From NCBI GenBank assembly GCA_028291265.1, contig JAQGIK010000051.1, forward strand, positions 1 through 39,989: a stretch of DNA of 39,989 bases, in the 5' to 3' direction. Source of the stretch: Caulobacter sp. GTDB lineage: Bacteria > Pseudomonadota > Alphaproteobacteria > Caulobacterales > Caulobacteraceae. Under the pieces are notes generated by a model. It was given only the letters and a program-made list of their open reading frames with translations. It was not told the DNA's origin and ran no database searches. Positions within the stretch are counted from its first letter, which is position 1. Every line of letters starts with the position of its first letter. A program made the position numbers and the translations under genes. This document shows positions 9,273 through 16,698 of this stretch, in pieces.

Positions 9273-10382
9273 ATGACCGCCGACTATCGCGCCACTGGCG
9301 ACGAGGCCCAGCGCATGGCCGCCGTCCGTCGCTACGACATCCTCGACACCCCGCCCGACGGCAACTTCGACCGCATCACCGCCCTGGCCGCCCGGCGCTT
9401 TGGCACGCCGATTTCGATCATCAGCGTCGTCGACCACGACCGTATCTGGTTCAAGTCGCGCCACGGCGTGGACGTGGCCGAGATCGGCCGCGACAACGGC
9501 CTCTGCGCCTCGGCCATCCTGTCGCCCGACACCCGGGTGCTGGAGGACGCGCGGCGCGACCCGCACGCCTTCGCCAACCCGCTGGTCGCCGGCTCGTTTG
9601 GCCTGCGTTTCTACGCCGGGGCGCCGCTGCGGACCTCCGACGGCTACAACCTCGGCACCCTCTGCGTCATCGACCACGAGCCGCGCGTCTTCACCCAGCA
9701 GGACATCGACGACCTGGAAGACCTCGCCGCCCTCGTCGTCGACAACCTCGAACTGCGGCTGGCGGCCCGGCACGCGGTGTCCAGGGCCGAGATGCTGGCC
9801 CGCGAGATCGACCATCGGGTAATGAACAGCCTGCAGTTCGTCTCCGGCATCCTGACCATGCAGAGCCGCGCGGCCGGTCCCGGCGAAATCGCCGACCAGC
9901 TGGAGATCGCCTCCGGCCGGGTGACCACCGTCGCCCGCGTCCACCGCCACTTCCATACCCAGGTCGAGGGCGGCAGCACCGACGCGCTCGGCTACCTGCG
10001 CCGGCTCTGCGAGGATCTGGCGGAGGTGCTGCGCCATCCGATCGCGGTCGAGGGGGACGCCGACGCGATCCCCGCCGACCAGATGCAGCCGCTCGGCCTG
10101 ATCACCAATGAACTGGTGACCAACGCCGCCAAGCACGGCGGCGGCGAGATCACCGTCGCCTATCGCGTCGAGGATGGGGCGCGGGTCCTGTCCGTCTGCG
10201 ACCGGGGCGCGGGCCTGCCCGCCGGTTTCGATCCGGCCGCGAGCCGCACTGGCCTCGGCATGCGGGTCATCGACTCCCTGGTCCGCCAGCTGGGCGGCCG
10301 GCTTGCCGCCGGGGCGGCGCCGGGCGGCGTCGGGGCCTGCTTCACCGTTCGCTTCCCCACCGGCGGCGTGGTCGTCCACTAG
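9273..10382 (+). CDS. GAF domain HWE/HisKA_2-type sensor histidine kinase
   Basis: A 369-residue soluble sensor kinase. A GAF domain covers about 20-160 (starting RYDILDTPPDGNFDRI), followed by the phosphoacceptor helix with EIDHRVMNSLQ (H181) and an ATPase domain with LITNELVTNAAKHG (E280, N284) and a final GLGMRVIDSLVRQLGG. The DHRVMN acceptor and lack of a classical HisKA place it in the HWE/HisKA_2 group, which in alphaproteobacteria often feeds PhyR or single-domain receivers. No transmembrane segment is seen, so the signal is cytoplasmic or redox/ligand-based. No receiver gene adjoins it. It is convergent with the stress-protein gene, with that gene's terminator between them. Confidence 0.9.
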   Translation: MTADYRATGDEAQRMAAVRRYDILDTPPDGNFDRITALAARRFGTPISIISVVDHDRIWFKSRHGVDVAEIGRDNGLCASAILSPDTRVLEDARRDPHAFANPLVAGSFGLRFYAGAPLRTSDGYNLGTLCVIDHEPRVFTQQDIDDLEDLAALVVDNLELRLAARHAVSRAEMLAREIDHRVMNSLQFVSGILTMQSRAAGPGEIADQLEIASGRVTTVARVHRHFHTQVEGGSTDALGYLRRLCEDLAEVLRHPIAVEGDADAIPADQMQPLGLITNELVTNAAKHGGGEITVAYRVEDGARVLSVCDRGAGLPAGFDPAASRTGLGMRVIDSLVRQLGGRLAAGAAPGGVGACFTVRFPTGGVVVH

Positions 10383-10394
10383 GGTCTGCGAATG

Positions 10395-10426
10395 AAAAAA
10401 CGCCCCGGACCGCAAGGCCCGGGACG
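10395..10426 (-). terminator. Rho-independent terminator of the stress-protein gene
   Basis: On the minus strand: an 11-bp stem (two G-T pairs) with loop TTGC, followed by six T. It lies 22 nt past the stop of the gene at 10448-11218. Confidence 0.85.
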
Positions 10427-10447
10427 TCTTCAACTCAGGCCCGGCGC

Positions 10448-11218
10448 CTAGTACTGGCGCGGCGTTCCGAGCGGGGCGTCGGTCGTCGAGCGCGGGCCGT
10501 CCGGGTCGACAAGGTCGTCGTCGCGATCATCCTGGACGCCGAACGAGCGGCTCTCGCCGGTCGCATACAGCGCCCGTTCGCGGCTGATGTCGTCGACGCT
10601 GTAGGGCGCCGCCGTGTCGTCAAAGCCGGTCCAGCCCTGCTGGCGATAGGCGTCGCCACGGGTGGCGGCGTCGACGCCGCCGTTGAGCAGCGACTCGATG
10701 CGGCCGGCGTCCTCGTCGTCGGCCTTCACGCTGACCAGGGTGCCGCCGCGGCGCACGCCCTCGGCGTAGACATTGGCTTCCTCGTCGCTGTGGCCCGCTT
10801 CCTTCAGCGCGCCCAGCAGGCCGCCGGCCGCGCCGCCGGCCACCGCGCCGACCACGGCGCCGACCGCCGTCGAGGCCAGCCAGCCGGCCGCCACCACGGG
10901 ACCGAGGCCCGGAATGGCCAGCATGCCCAGACCGGCCAGCAGGCCGCCGGCTCCGCCAATGACGCCGCCGCGCGCGGCGCCCTTGCCGGCCCCGTCGGCG
11001 ACGTCGTTCTCGCCGTCGTGGTTGGCGTCGCCCAGCGGGCCCCCCGTGTAGGTATTGGCCGAACCGGCGGCGAACGGCCGGGCGCCGTCATGCCAGTTAT
11101 CGGCGTTGCTGGAGACGATGCTGATGCGGTCGTGGTCGACGCCGCTGCGCTCGAGGTTTTCGACCGCCGAAACGGCCTGGACGTGGGTGTCGAAGAGTCG
11201 GGTGATGGTCCTGCTCAT
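10448..11218 (-). CDS. General stress protein-like, glycine-zipper protein
   Basis: A 256-residue protein. The N-terminal 35 residues (SRTITRLFDTHVQAVSAVEN, then a DRISIVSS strand) resemble the YflT/general stress protein 17M fold. Residues about 75-140 are a long Gly/Ala-rich zipper (repeated GGxxAG, AVVGAVAGG) able to pack into or against a membrane, and a second ferredoxin-like strand set with GGTLVSVKADD follows. The C-terminal 60 residues are acidic and probably disordered. Such proteins are commonly found among stress-induced genes; the molecular role is not known. AAGGAG precedes ATG 11218. The upstream lipoprotein gene has its own terminator, so this gene probably has its own promoter or depends on read-through. 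Confidence 0.75.
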   Translation of the reverse strand: MSRTITRLFDTHVQAVSAVENLERSGVDHDRISIVSSNADNWHDGARPFAAGSANTYTGGPLGDANHDGENDVADGAGKGAARGGVIGGAGGLLAGLGMLAIPGLGPVVAAGWLASTAVGAVVGAVAGGAAGGLLGALKEAGHSDEEANVYAEGVRRGGTLVSVKADDEDAGRIESLLNGGVDAATRGDAYRQQGWTGFDDTAAPYSVDDISRERALYATGESRSFGVQDDRDDDLVDPDGPRSTTDAPLGTPRQY

Positions 11219-11246
11219 GGTGAGCTCCTTGCACTGAACGCTGGTG

Positions 11247-11273
11247 AAAAACCGGCCGCGCCAGGGCGGCCGG
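11247..11273 (-). terminator. Rho-independent terminator of the lipoprotein gene
   Basis: On the minus strand: CCGGCCGC, loop of about 6 nt, GCGGCCGG, then five T. It lies in the 65-nt gap between the lipoprotein gene and the stress-protein gene. Confidence 0.8.
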
Positions 11274-11283
11274 GCGGGCGCGC

Positions 11284-11619
11284 CTACATCGGCTGGACGC
11301 TGCCCTTGTAGTCGACGGTGACCGAGGTCTCCTTGCCGTCCTTCTTGGCCATGCCCATCCAGACGCCGTCCTCGCCCTGCTTCAGGTCGCTGACGTCGGT
11401 GTAGCCGGCGCTTTCGATGGCGCCCTTGGCCTGGGCCTCGGTGAAGGAGTTGGCGCCGGGGGTGGTGGCCGCATCGCCGGTGGTCGGGGTGGTGTCGACG
11501 GCCTCGTTGCGCGGGGCTTCAGAGGTGGAGACGGCCGGGCCGGCGGTGTCGTCGGTCTTGGGGCCGCAGGCGGCCAGAAGGGCCGCGGCGACGGCCACGG
11601 TAGAGAGGGTTTTAAGCAT
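11284..11619 (-). CDS. Small lipoprotein with PepSY-like C-terminal domain
   Basis: A 111-residue secreted protein. The signal MLKTLSTVAVAAALLAACGP contains a lipobox (LAAC), so Cys18 is the probable lipidation site. A Thr/Ala-rich linker follows, then FTEAQAKGAIESAGY and a DGKETSVTVDYKG strand pair that resemble a PepSY-type or small periplasmic beta fold. ATG 11619 is preferred to 11634 because it begins directly with the signal peptide; GGGAG lies upstream. The gene lies upstream of the stress-protein gene on the same strand but ends in its own terminator. Role unknown; probably an envelope protein. Confidence 0.75.
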   Translation of the reverse strand: MLKTLSTVAVAAALLAACGPKTDDTAGPAVSTSEAPRNEAVDTTPTTGDAATTPGANSFTEAQAKGAIESAGYTDVSDLKQGEDGVWMGMAKKDGKETSVTVDYKGSVQPM

Positions 11620-11742
11620 GGTTGGTACTCCCAAAGGTGGGAAGAGAAGTCCGTGGATTCACAATCGTTCCCGCCTCAGGCGCGGTTGCATATCCGGCGC
11701 CCTACCCCGCCTTGCCCTTGGCCTTGAACGGCCGGTCCCTCC

Positions 11743-11997
11743 TCAGCCGCCCCCCGCCCGCGCCACCGCGTCCGCGCCGGCCGGGAGCCGCATGGGGCAG
11801 GACGGGTCGGTCGCGGCGCGCCAGACGGCTTCGGAGACATCGCGGGAGGTGGTGATGTCGCCGCCGGCCTGGAACCGCGCCATCATCTGGCCGGCCAGGG
11901 CCTGGTAGGGTTCCGGGATGTTCAGGCCCATGCGGGCGCGGGCATTGTCGCCGAACGGGGTTTCCGGCGCGCGGCCGGGGATGACGATGCGCACGCG
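11743..11997 (-). pseudogene. Partial copy of the SDR gene (3' third only)
   Basis: The encoded 83 residues (from MRIVIPGRAPETPFGDNARA to the end ADAVARAGGG) match the C-terminus of the SDR at 7635-8378 with only a handful of changes, and nucleotide similarity extends a few bases beyond the stop. Similarity stops abruptly at about 11997, so the cofactor-binding part and the catalytic Tyr are absent. It cannot be a working oxidoreductase. It is a duplicated fragment about 4.1 kb from its parent in the same orientation. Confidence 0.88.
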
Positions 11998-12215
11998 AGC
12001 CGTCAGCGGAGTCGAATCCCGGCCGGATCGCTAGCCTTCATCCCCGGCGCGGGCCCCTTGCCAGTCAACCTGCGCGCGCGCATGATCACCTTAGATTGAG
12101 GGCGCTTCGACCAGGGGCTGCTGTGGGGGCGGTTTGGCCGTCGGCGAGCGCCTTTGCCGGAGGATCGGCGGGTTCGGACAATCCGCGCAAGCCGCCTCCG
12201 GCACGGAGCGGGCCG

Positions 12216-13271
12216 ATGCCGAGGATCGTCGACAAGTCTCAGGGCCAGAAGAATGCCGAGGCCGACGTTCAGCGCTTCAGGGCGGACCTGGGTCCGTTCG
12301 TGGTCGCCGCCGAGACGACGCGGATGGCCATGGTGTTCGCGGATGCCAGGGATCCCGAGCATCCGATCATCTTCGCCAACGACAGCTTCCTTGCCCTGAC
12401 CGGTTATGACCGCGAGGAGGTGCTGGGCCAGAGCTTCAACTTCCTGCTCGAACAGGGCGAGGAGGGCGACGCCGTCGCCCGGGTCGCCGCCGAGTTCTCG
12501 GGCGCCGCCACCGCCGCCACCGAGGTCTTCTACCATCGCAAGGACGGGGCCCCGTTCTGGACGGCGATCTTCATCACCCCCGTCCGGGACGCGCAGGGCG
12601 AGGTGGTCCAGTACTTCGCCTCCTTCATCGACCTGTCGGTCCACAAGGAGGAGGAGGCGCTGTCGAGGATGCTCATCGACGAGCTGAACCACAGGGTGAA
12701 GAACACCCTCGCCACCGTCAGGTCGATCGTCGCCCAGGGCCTGCGCACCTCCGAGGACATCGAGGCGGTCCGGGAGGCCATCGAGGCCCGGCTGTTCGCC
12801 CTGTCGCGGTCACACGACCTGCTGGCGCGGGAAAACTGGCGCGGGGCCGAGCTGCGCGATCTGGTGATGGAGGCGCTGGAACCGTTCGGCGCCGGTGGCG
12901 GCGGGGCCGAACGCATCGAGGTCGACGGGGACAGTGTCCGCCTGAAGCCCAACGTCGCCCTGGCGCTGGGCATCGCCTTCCATGAACTGGCGACCAATGC
13001 GGTGAAGTACGGCGCCCTGTCGGAGGCGGCGGGATCGGTGCGGCTGTCCTGGACCATCGAGGCGTCCGAACGCGGCGAACGCCTTCACCTGCGCTGGCGG
13101 GAACAGGGCGGGCCGCCGGTGACGCCGCCGACCCGCAAGGGATTCGGCTCTCGGGTGATCGAACGCGGCCTGAGCCACGAACTGCGGGCGCGGACGCATC
13201 TCGACTACGACCGGGCCGGCCTGGTCTGCACCATCGACATGCCGGCTCCCGACGAGGACCGCGAGACCTAA
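12216..13271 (+). CDS. HWE histidine kinase with LOV-like PAS domain lacking flavin residues
   Basis: A 351-residue soluble sensor kinase. Residues about 28-145 form a PAS domain very like LOV (FANDSFLALTGYDREEVLG, then RKDGAPFW and TPVRDAQGEVVQYF). The residues that bind FMN are changed: F74 replaces the adduct Cys, Y106 and T116 the two Asn, F137 the Gln. The kinase part is a textbook HWE type: ELNHRVKNTLATVRSIV (H159), AFHELATNAVKYGALS (H256, N261) and RWREQGGPPV (W294-E296). ATG 12216 with GGAG upstream is chosen; the frame extends to a TTG at 12096. The response regulator at 13447 is the likely partner. Signal unknown; blue light is unlikely. Confidence 0.9.
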   Translation: MPRIVDKSQGQKNAEADVQRFRADLGPFVVAAETTRMAMVFADARDPEHPIIFANDSFLALTGYDREEVLGQSFNFLLEQGEEGDAVARVAAEFSGAATAATEVFYHRKDGAPFWTAIFITPVRDAQGEVVQYFASFIDLSVHKEEEALSRMLIDELNHRVKNTLATVRSIVAQGLRTSEDIEAVREAIEARLFALSRSHDLLARENWRGAELRDLVMEALEPFGAGGGGAERIEVDGDSVRLKPNVALALGIAFHELATNAVKYGALSEAAGSVRLSWTIEASERGERLHLRWREQGGPPVTPPTRKGFGSRVIERGLSHELRARTHLDYDRAGLVCTIDMPAPDEDRET

Positions 13272-13388
13272 GGCGTTCGCCGGCCAAGTGGAATCACCTG
13301 GCCGATCAGCAAGAGCGACCAACGCTCTGGCGACCCGCCGCAACCGGTGATGAAGAGTCGCTCGGCAGCGCAATCGACAGGTGCGGAA

Positions 13389-13404
13389 TTAACAGTTTGT
13401 TAAC
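13389..13404 (+). promoter_or_regulatory. CtrA box (TTAA-N7-TTAAC)
   Basis: TTAACAGTTTGTTAAC fits the CtrA consensus exactly, with the required 7-nt spacing. It lies 43 nt upstream of the response-regulator start at 13447, so CtrA could activate or repress that gene in a cell-cycle-dependent way. The site is also a perfect inverted repeat (TTAACA, 3 nt, TGTTAA). Confidence 0.65.
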
Positions 13405-13446
13405 CATGACGGGCGCGACTCTCGCTCTGGGCTGGGAGTTGTGCAG

Positions 13447-13893
13447 ATGGCTGAAGTCATGGCGCCGGAAGCCGCCGCGTTCGCCGGGCAGCCGAGGATG
13501 TTCGATGTCGTCGAGGCGATTGCATCGTCGGACATGCCGCTCTTCGGCCGGACCGTCCTGATCGTCGAGGACGAGATGCTCGTCCTGATGGACGCCGAGG
13601 ACATGCTGTTCGAACTCGGCTGCCGGTCTGTGGTCATGGCCGCCAGCGTTGCCGAGGCCCTTTCCCTGGTCAGGACGGAGAGGCTCGACGCCGCCCTGCT
13701 GGATGTCAACCTGAACGGCGACCGGAGTTTCGCCATCGCCGACGCGCTCGCTTCCAATGGCATCCCGTTCGCCTTCGCGACCGGCTACGGCGCCCATGGC
13801 TTGCGGGTGGCGGACGGCGACCGGCCGGTGCTGACGAAGCCCTACCGGATCGGCGACCTGGCCAGGGCGATGAGCAGCCTCCTGGGCCGCTGA
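13447..13893 (+). CDS. Single-domain response regulator (receiver)
   Basis: A 148-residue protein consisting of a receiver domain after a 30-residue leader: acidic pair E41-D42 (LIVEDE), phosphoacceptor D86 (ALLDVNLNG), T112 in FATGYG and K131 in LTKPY. There is no output domain. The FATGY loop is typical of receivers paired with HWE kinases, and the HWE kinase gene lies 175 nt upstream on the same strand. ATG 13447 is preferred to the GTG at 13441 for spacing from GGGAG. A perfect CtrA box precedes it, so it may be expressed separately from the kinase. Confidence 0.88.
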   Translation: MAEVMAPEAAAFAGQPRMFDVVEAIASSDMPLFGRTVLIVEDEMLVLMDAEDMLFELGCRSVVMAASVAEALSLVRTERLDAALLDVNLNGDRSFAIADALASNGIPFAFATGYGAHGLRVADGDRPVLTKPYRIGDLARAMSSLLGR

Positions 13894-14118
13894 CCGGCCG
13901 TCCACGACGCGGCGGCAATTGTCCAGGACGCCGCCTGATCGGACGAACCTGGAGCGAACCCCCTCGGCGAGACACGGTTGTCGAGGTCACTCCAGTGTCC
14001 CTACATCGCCCGGGTCAGACCTGGCCGTCGGTTGACAGACAGCCTCCCGCGTTGGAGGTCTCGGATGCCGGACCGCGCCGCCGATCACCGACGGGTCGCC
14101 AGCCGTTGAAGGACCTGA

Positions 14119-14412
14119 ATGTCTGCCCAGGCCTCGCCGCAAGTGATCGAGGTTCCGGCTCTGGGCGGACGCGTCCGGGGACTGAGCGAGGACGGGGTGA
14201 GGATTTTCCGCGGCCTTCGCTACGCGGAGCCTCCGGTTGGCCGGCTGCGATGGCAGCCGCCCCGGCCGCTCGCCTCGCGTCCCGCGACAATCGACGCGAC
14301 GGTCTTTGCTTCCGACGCCCCGCAGGAGGTCTTGAAATCCGCCTTCGCCGGGACGCGAAGCGACAGCCCGAAAGCAGGGACACGCCACTTTACCCAACGG
14401 CGGCGGCGTTGA
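14119..14412 (+). pseudogene. Truncated type-B carboxylesterase (N-terminal fragment)
   Basis: The first 70 or so residues match the N-terminus of carboxylesterase/lipase type B proteins: VRGLSEDGVRIFRGLRYAEP then PVGRLRWQPPRPL. After SDAPQEV the similarity ends and the frame closes with a basic tail at 14412. The family is normally near 500 residues and its nucleophile-elbow Ser, acid and His would lie in the missing part, so the product cannot be an esterase. No continuation is visible in the following 350 bp, so the remainder was deleted. Confidence 0.75.
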
Positions 14413-14768
14413 CGCCGCCCAGAGCCGGCCGAAACCTGGCCGCGATGCCGGACGGCGGCAAGTGTGCAAGCCGTGCAGATCGCTCAAGGACAGGGGCGGT
14501 GGCCCCTGGCCCGAAGGCCAGGGACCGTGGCCGGCCCTCGCCCCGGAGGGTGAATCTAGGACGGTGGGGCCGGACCGCTGATCAAACACCGAACGCTGGC
14601 TTTTTGCTCCGCAGGGGGTCGCATTTCCTCGGGTCATGGCCCAATTCGGGCGAATTCTCCCGCTGGCGCTGCGAATGGCGCCTTATACATCCCTGACTTG
14701 CAGGTTAAGACCTCGTTAACCGGAACGTCGTTCGCTGGGCCTCCGGGGACGCGTAAGGGTTGGGACCC
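14413..14768 (+). other. Intergenic stretch with a hairpin and a CtrA box
   Basis: A 356-bp gap after the truncated esterase. It holds a stable hairpin at 14504-14523 (CCCTGGCC, loop CGAA, GGCCAGGG) without a T-run on either strand, and the CtrA box at 14705-14720. No convincing gene is seen. Confidence 0.6.
14705..14720 (+). promoter_or_regulatory. CtrA box (TTAA-N7-TTAAC)
   Basis: TTAAGACCTCGTTAAC is a second exact match to the CtrA consensus with 7-nt spacing. It lies 49 nt before the ATG of the 62-aa protein at 14769, in a promoter-proximal position. Confidence 0.65.
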
Positions 14769-14957
14769 ATGACGACTGCCGAAGACTACCGGGCGCACGC
14801 CGCCCGCTGCCGGTCACTGACACGCTGGATCGGCGACCGCGACGCCTGCGAGAACCTCAAGCGGCTGGCCGCCGAATGCGAGGCCAACGCCCGGCGCCTC
14901 GAGGTCGAATCCTCCAGCTGGGCGCAGGCGTCGGACACGGAAGACCTCTCCTCCTGA
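14769..14957 (+). CDS. Small helical protein of 62 residues, unknown function
   Basis: A short protein (MTTAEDYRAHAARCRSLTRW...) predicted as two amphipathic helices: a YRxHAxxCRxL opening and a later LAAECEANARRLE. Many alphaproteobacteria encode 55-65 residue proteins of this kind with unknown roles. ATG 14769 is chosen over a TTG at 14760, with AAGGG about 10 nt upstream. It is convergent with the EF-Tu paralogue, whose terminator lies between them. The CtrA box just upstream suggests cell-cycle-controlled expression. Confidence 0.6.
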   Translation: MTTAEDYRAHAARCRSLTRWIGDRDACENLKRLAAECEANARRLEVESSSWAQASDTEDLSS

Positions 14958-14962
14958 GGCGA

Positions 14963-14998
14963 AATCCCCGGCCCCTGGTCGCCCAGGAGCCGGGGATC
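14963..14998 (-). terminator. Terminator after the EF-Tu paralogue
   Basis: On the minus strand: ATCCCCGGC pairs with GCCGGGGAT around an inner CCTGG/CCAGG hairpin, followed by a short T-run. It lies about 20 nt past the stop of the gene at 15018-16205. Confidence 0.65.
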
Positions 14999-15017
14999 CG
15001 TCAGCCGGCGTGACGCC

Positions 15018-16205
15018 CTAGGCCGTCACTTCGGTGACGATGCCGGCGCCGACCGTGCGGCCACCCTCGCGGATGGCGAAGCGCACGCCCGGCTCGATGC
15101 CGACCGGCTTCATCAGTTCGAAGCCGATGTCGGCCCGGTCGCCCGGATGCACCGAGACGCCATCGTCGGGGTTGAGGACGCCGGTGACGTCGGTGACCCC
15201 GAAGAACAGCTGCGGACGGTAGCCGGCCGCGAACGGCGTGTGCCGCCCGCCCTCGTCCGGCGTCAGGACGAAGACCTGGGCCCGGCCGCGGGTGTGGGCG
15301 GTGACCGCGCCCGGCGCGCTGAGCACCTGGCCACGGGTCACCTCGTCACGCTTCAGTCCGCGCAACAGCAGGCCGACGTTCATCCCGGCCCGGGCCTCCG
15401 GCACGTTCTTGCGGAAGGCCTGCGTGCCGGTGACGATCACCTCGGCCCCGTCGTTGTCGAGACCGATGATCTCGACGGCGTCGCCGATCTTCAGCACCCC
15501 GCGCTCGACCCGGCCGGACACCACCGTGCCGCGGCCCGGGATGGTGTGCACCCCTTCGATCGGCATCAGGAACGGCCCCTCGAAGTCGCGCACCGGGTCG
15601 GGAATGGTCCCGTCGAGCGCGGCGACGAGTTCGCCGATGGCGGCCACGTCGGGATCGTCCAGGTCGCCCCGCTTGACGGCGTCCAGCGCCTTCAAGGCGC
15701 TGCCGAACACGAAGGCGGCGTCCTCGTAGCCTTGCGAGGCCAAGAGGTCGCCGGTCTCCAGCTGGATGATGGCCTTCATGTCGTCCCGCTCGTCTTCGGC
15801 GAGCATGTCCATCTTGTTGACGAACACGACCATGTGGCGGACGCCCACCTGGCGAGCCAGGAGCACGTGCTCGATGGTCTGCTTCGCCGCGCCCTTGGTG
15901 GCGTCGACGAGCAGGATCGCCCCGTCCATCTGCGAGGCGCCGGTGATCATGTTCTTCACGTAGTCGGCGTGCCCGGGACAGTCGATGTGGGCGTAGTGGC
16001 GGCTCTCGGATTCATACTCCACGTGCGTGGTGTTGATGGTGATGCCGCGGGCCTTTTCCTCGGGCGCCTTGTCGATCTGGTCGAACGACAGGGCCTGGCC
16101 GCCGAAGCGGGCCGCCTGCACCTGGGTGAGGGCGGCCGTCAGGGTGGTCTTGCCATGGTCGACGTGACCGATGGTGCCGACATTCACATGGATCTTGATA
16201 GGCAT
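15018..16205 (-). CDS. Divergent elongation factor Tu paralogue
   Basis: A 395-residue translational GTPase of EF-Tu length and layout: GHVDHGKT (13-20), switch [13 protein letters not shown] (54-65), DCPGH (75-79), NKMD (130-133), GSALKAL (168-173), then domains II and III ending [16 protein letters not shown]-Tu delivers aminoacyl-tRNA to the ribosome. This copy departs from the canonical sequence at many usually fixed places, for example [13 protein letters not shown] where VSAxDGPMPQTREH is usual, [10 protein letters not shown] where FYFRTTDVTG is usual, and the tail TEVTA. A canonical-looking tuf lies at the right edge of the window. ATG 16205 is chosen by homology ([13 protein letters not shown]); the frame runs on to 16304. 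All GTPase motifs are intact, so it is probably functional, perhaps specialised. Confidence 0.88.
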   Translation of the reverse strand: MPIKIHVNVGTIGHVDHGKTTLTAALTQVQAARFGGQALSFDQIDKAPEEKARGITINTTHVEYESESRHYAHIDCPGHADYVKNMITGASQMDGAILLVDATKGAAKQTIEHVLLARQVGVRHMVVFVNKMDMLAEDERDDMKAIIQLETGDLLASQGYEDAAFVFGSALKALDAVKRGDLDDPDVAAIGELVAALDGTIPDPVRDFEGPFLMPIEGVHTIPGRGTVVSGRVERGVLKIGDAVEIIGLDNDGAEVIVTGTQAFRKNVPEARAGMNVGLLLRGLKRDEVTRGQVLSAPGAVTAHTRGRAQVFVLTPDEGGRHTPFAAGYRPQLFFGVTDVTGVLNPDDGVSVHPGDRADIGFELMKPVGIEPGVRFAIREGGRTVGAGIVTEVTA

Positions 16206-16232
16206 TGGTCTTTCTTTCTGCCTGTAGGTCGC

Positions 16233-16257
16233 CTCCCGGTGCGGCCAACACCGGGAG
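16233..16257 (-). other. 5'-UTR hairpin of the EF-Tu paralogue
   Basis: A perfect 9-bp stem (CTCCCGGTG / CACCGGGAG) with a 7-nt loop, about 28 nt before the start codon. It could stabilise the leader or modulate translation; no known riboswitch is recognised. Confidence 0.5.
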
Positions 16258-16308
16258 ACTGGGAAATCCCGGCGTCCCGGGAAGCTGGATGGGCGAGGGC
16301 CCAAAACG

Positions 16309-16341
16309 AAAAAGGCTCGCGAACCGGAGTCCGCGAGCCTT
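16309..16341 (-). terminator. Rho-independent terminator upstream of the EF-Tu paralogue
   Basis: On the minus strand: AAGGCTCGCG, 10-nt loop, CGCGAGCCTT, then a T-run. It lies about 50 nt past the 34-codon ORF and about 100 nt before the EF-Tu start, so it ends the small-ORF transcript or acts as an attenuator. Confidence 0.8.
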
Positions 16342-16391
16342 GCCTGGCCCGGAACCCCAGCGGGGGTCTCCGGGCGATGTCCGGAAACCCC

Positions 16392-16496
16392 TCAGGTCGA
16401 GATGTCCTCCCGCGAGAGGAGCGCGCAGCCGCCATCGACCGGCAGCGAGATTTCGCGCGGCGACGGCACGACAGCGTTGAACTTGGTGAGACCCAT
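16392..16496 (-). CDS. Putative 34-residue small protein or leader peptide
   Basis: The ORF runs from MGLTKFNAVVPSPREISL to SREDIST and stops. ATG 16496 has GGAG with 7-nt spacing. A strong terminator follows at 16309-16341, and another precedes the ORF at 16534-16565, so it sits in its own short transcription unit. No family is recognised. It could be a small protein, a leader peptide for the EF-Tu paralogue, or a chance ORF in an sRNA. Confidence 0.4.
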   Translation of the reverse strand: MGLTKFNAVVPSPREISLPVDGGCALLSREDIST

Positions 16497-16533
16497 GGGT
16501 CTGCTCCGTCGTTGCGGGCCGCAAAGCCCTAAG

Positions 16534-16565
16534 AAAAAACCCCGGAGGCTGGCGCCATCCGGGGT
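16534..16565 (-). terminator. Rho-independent terminator between two small ORFs
   Basis: On the minus strand: ACCCCGGA, an 11-nt loop containing GGCGCC, TCCGGGGT, then a six-T run. It ends whatever transcript enters from above 16600. Confidence 0.82.
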
Positions 16566-16614
16566 CTTTCGACGGATCGGAAGGCGTTTGCGCCTGCCGA
16601 CTATTGGCGAGGCG

Positions 16615-16698
16615 TCAGTTGTCGCGGGCGCACGAGGCCGCGCCGTTGGCTTTCGCCACCGGTTCGACTGCACAGAACTGGTCCAGGGACCGCGACAT
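16615..16698 (-). CDS. Putative 27-residue small protein
   Basis: The ORF begins MSRSLDQFCAVEPVAK and ends SCARDN. A GGAG lies about 11 nt before ATG 16698, and a strong terminator follows 50 nt past the stop. The arrangement mirrors the 34-codon ORF downstream, though the two peptides are not similar in sequence. No family recognised; coding status unproven. Confidence 0.33.
   Translation of the reverse strand: MSRSLDQFCAVEPVAKANGAASCARDN

Noticed and set aside
11660..11675. General-stress sigma factor -35 (GGAAC) upstream of the lipoprotein gene
   Set aside because: GGAAC is present on the minus strand, but no CGTT-type -10 is found at the required distance.
12216..13271. Blue-light LOV photoreceptor call
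   Set aside because: The adduct Cys and the three other FMN-contact residues are missing.
14504..14523. Hairpin as a terminator
   Set aside because: The stem is perfect, but no T-run follows on either strand.
15018..16205. EF-Tu paralogue as kirromycin-type resistance copy
   Set aside because: The residues I could align to known kirromycin-resistance positions (Gln in ARQVGV, Ala in RFAIREGG) are unchanged.
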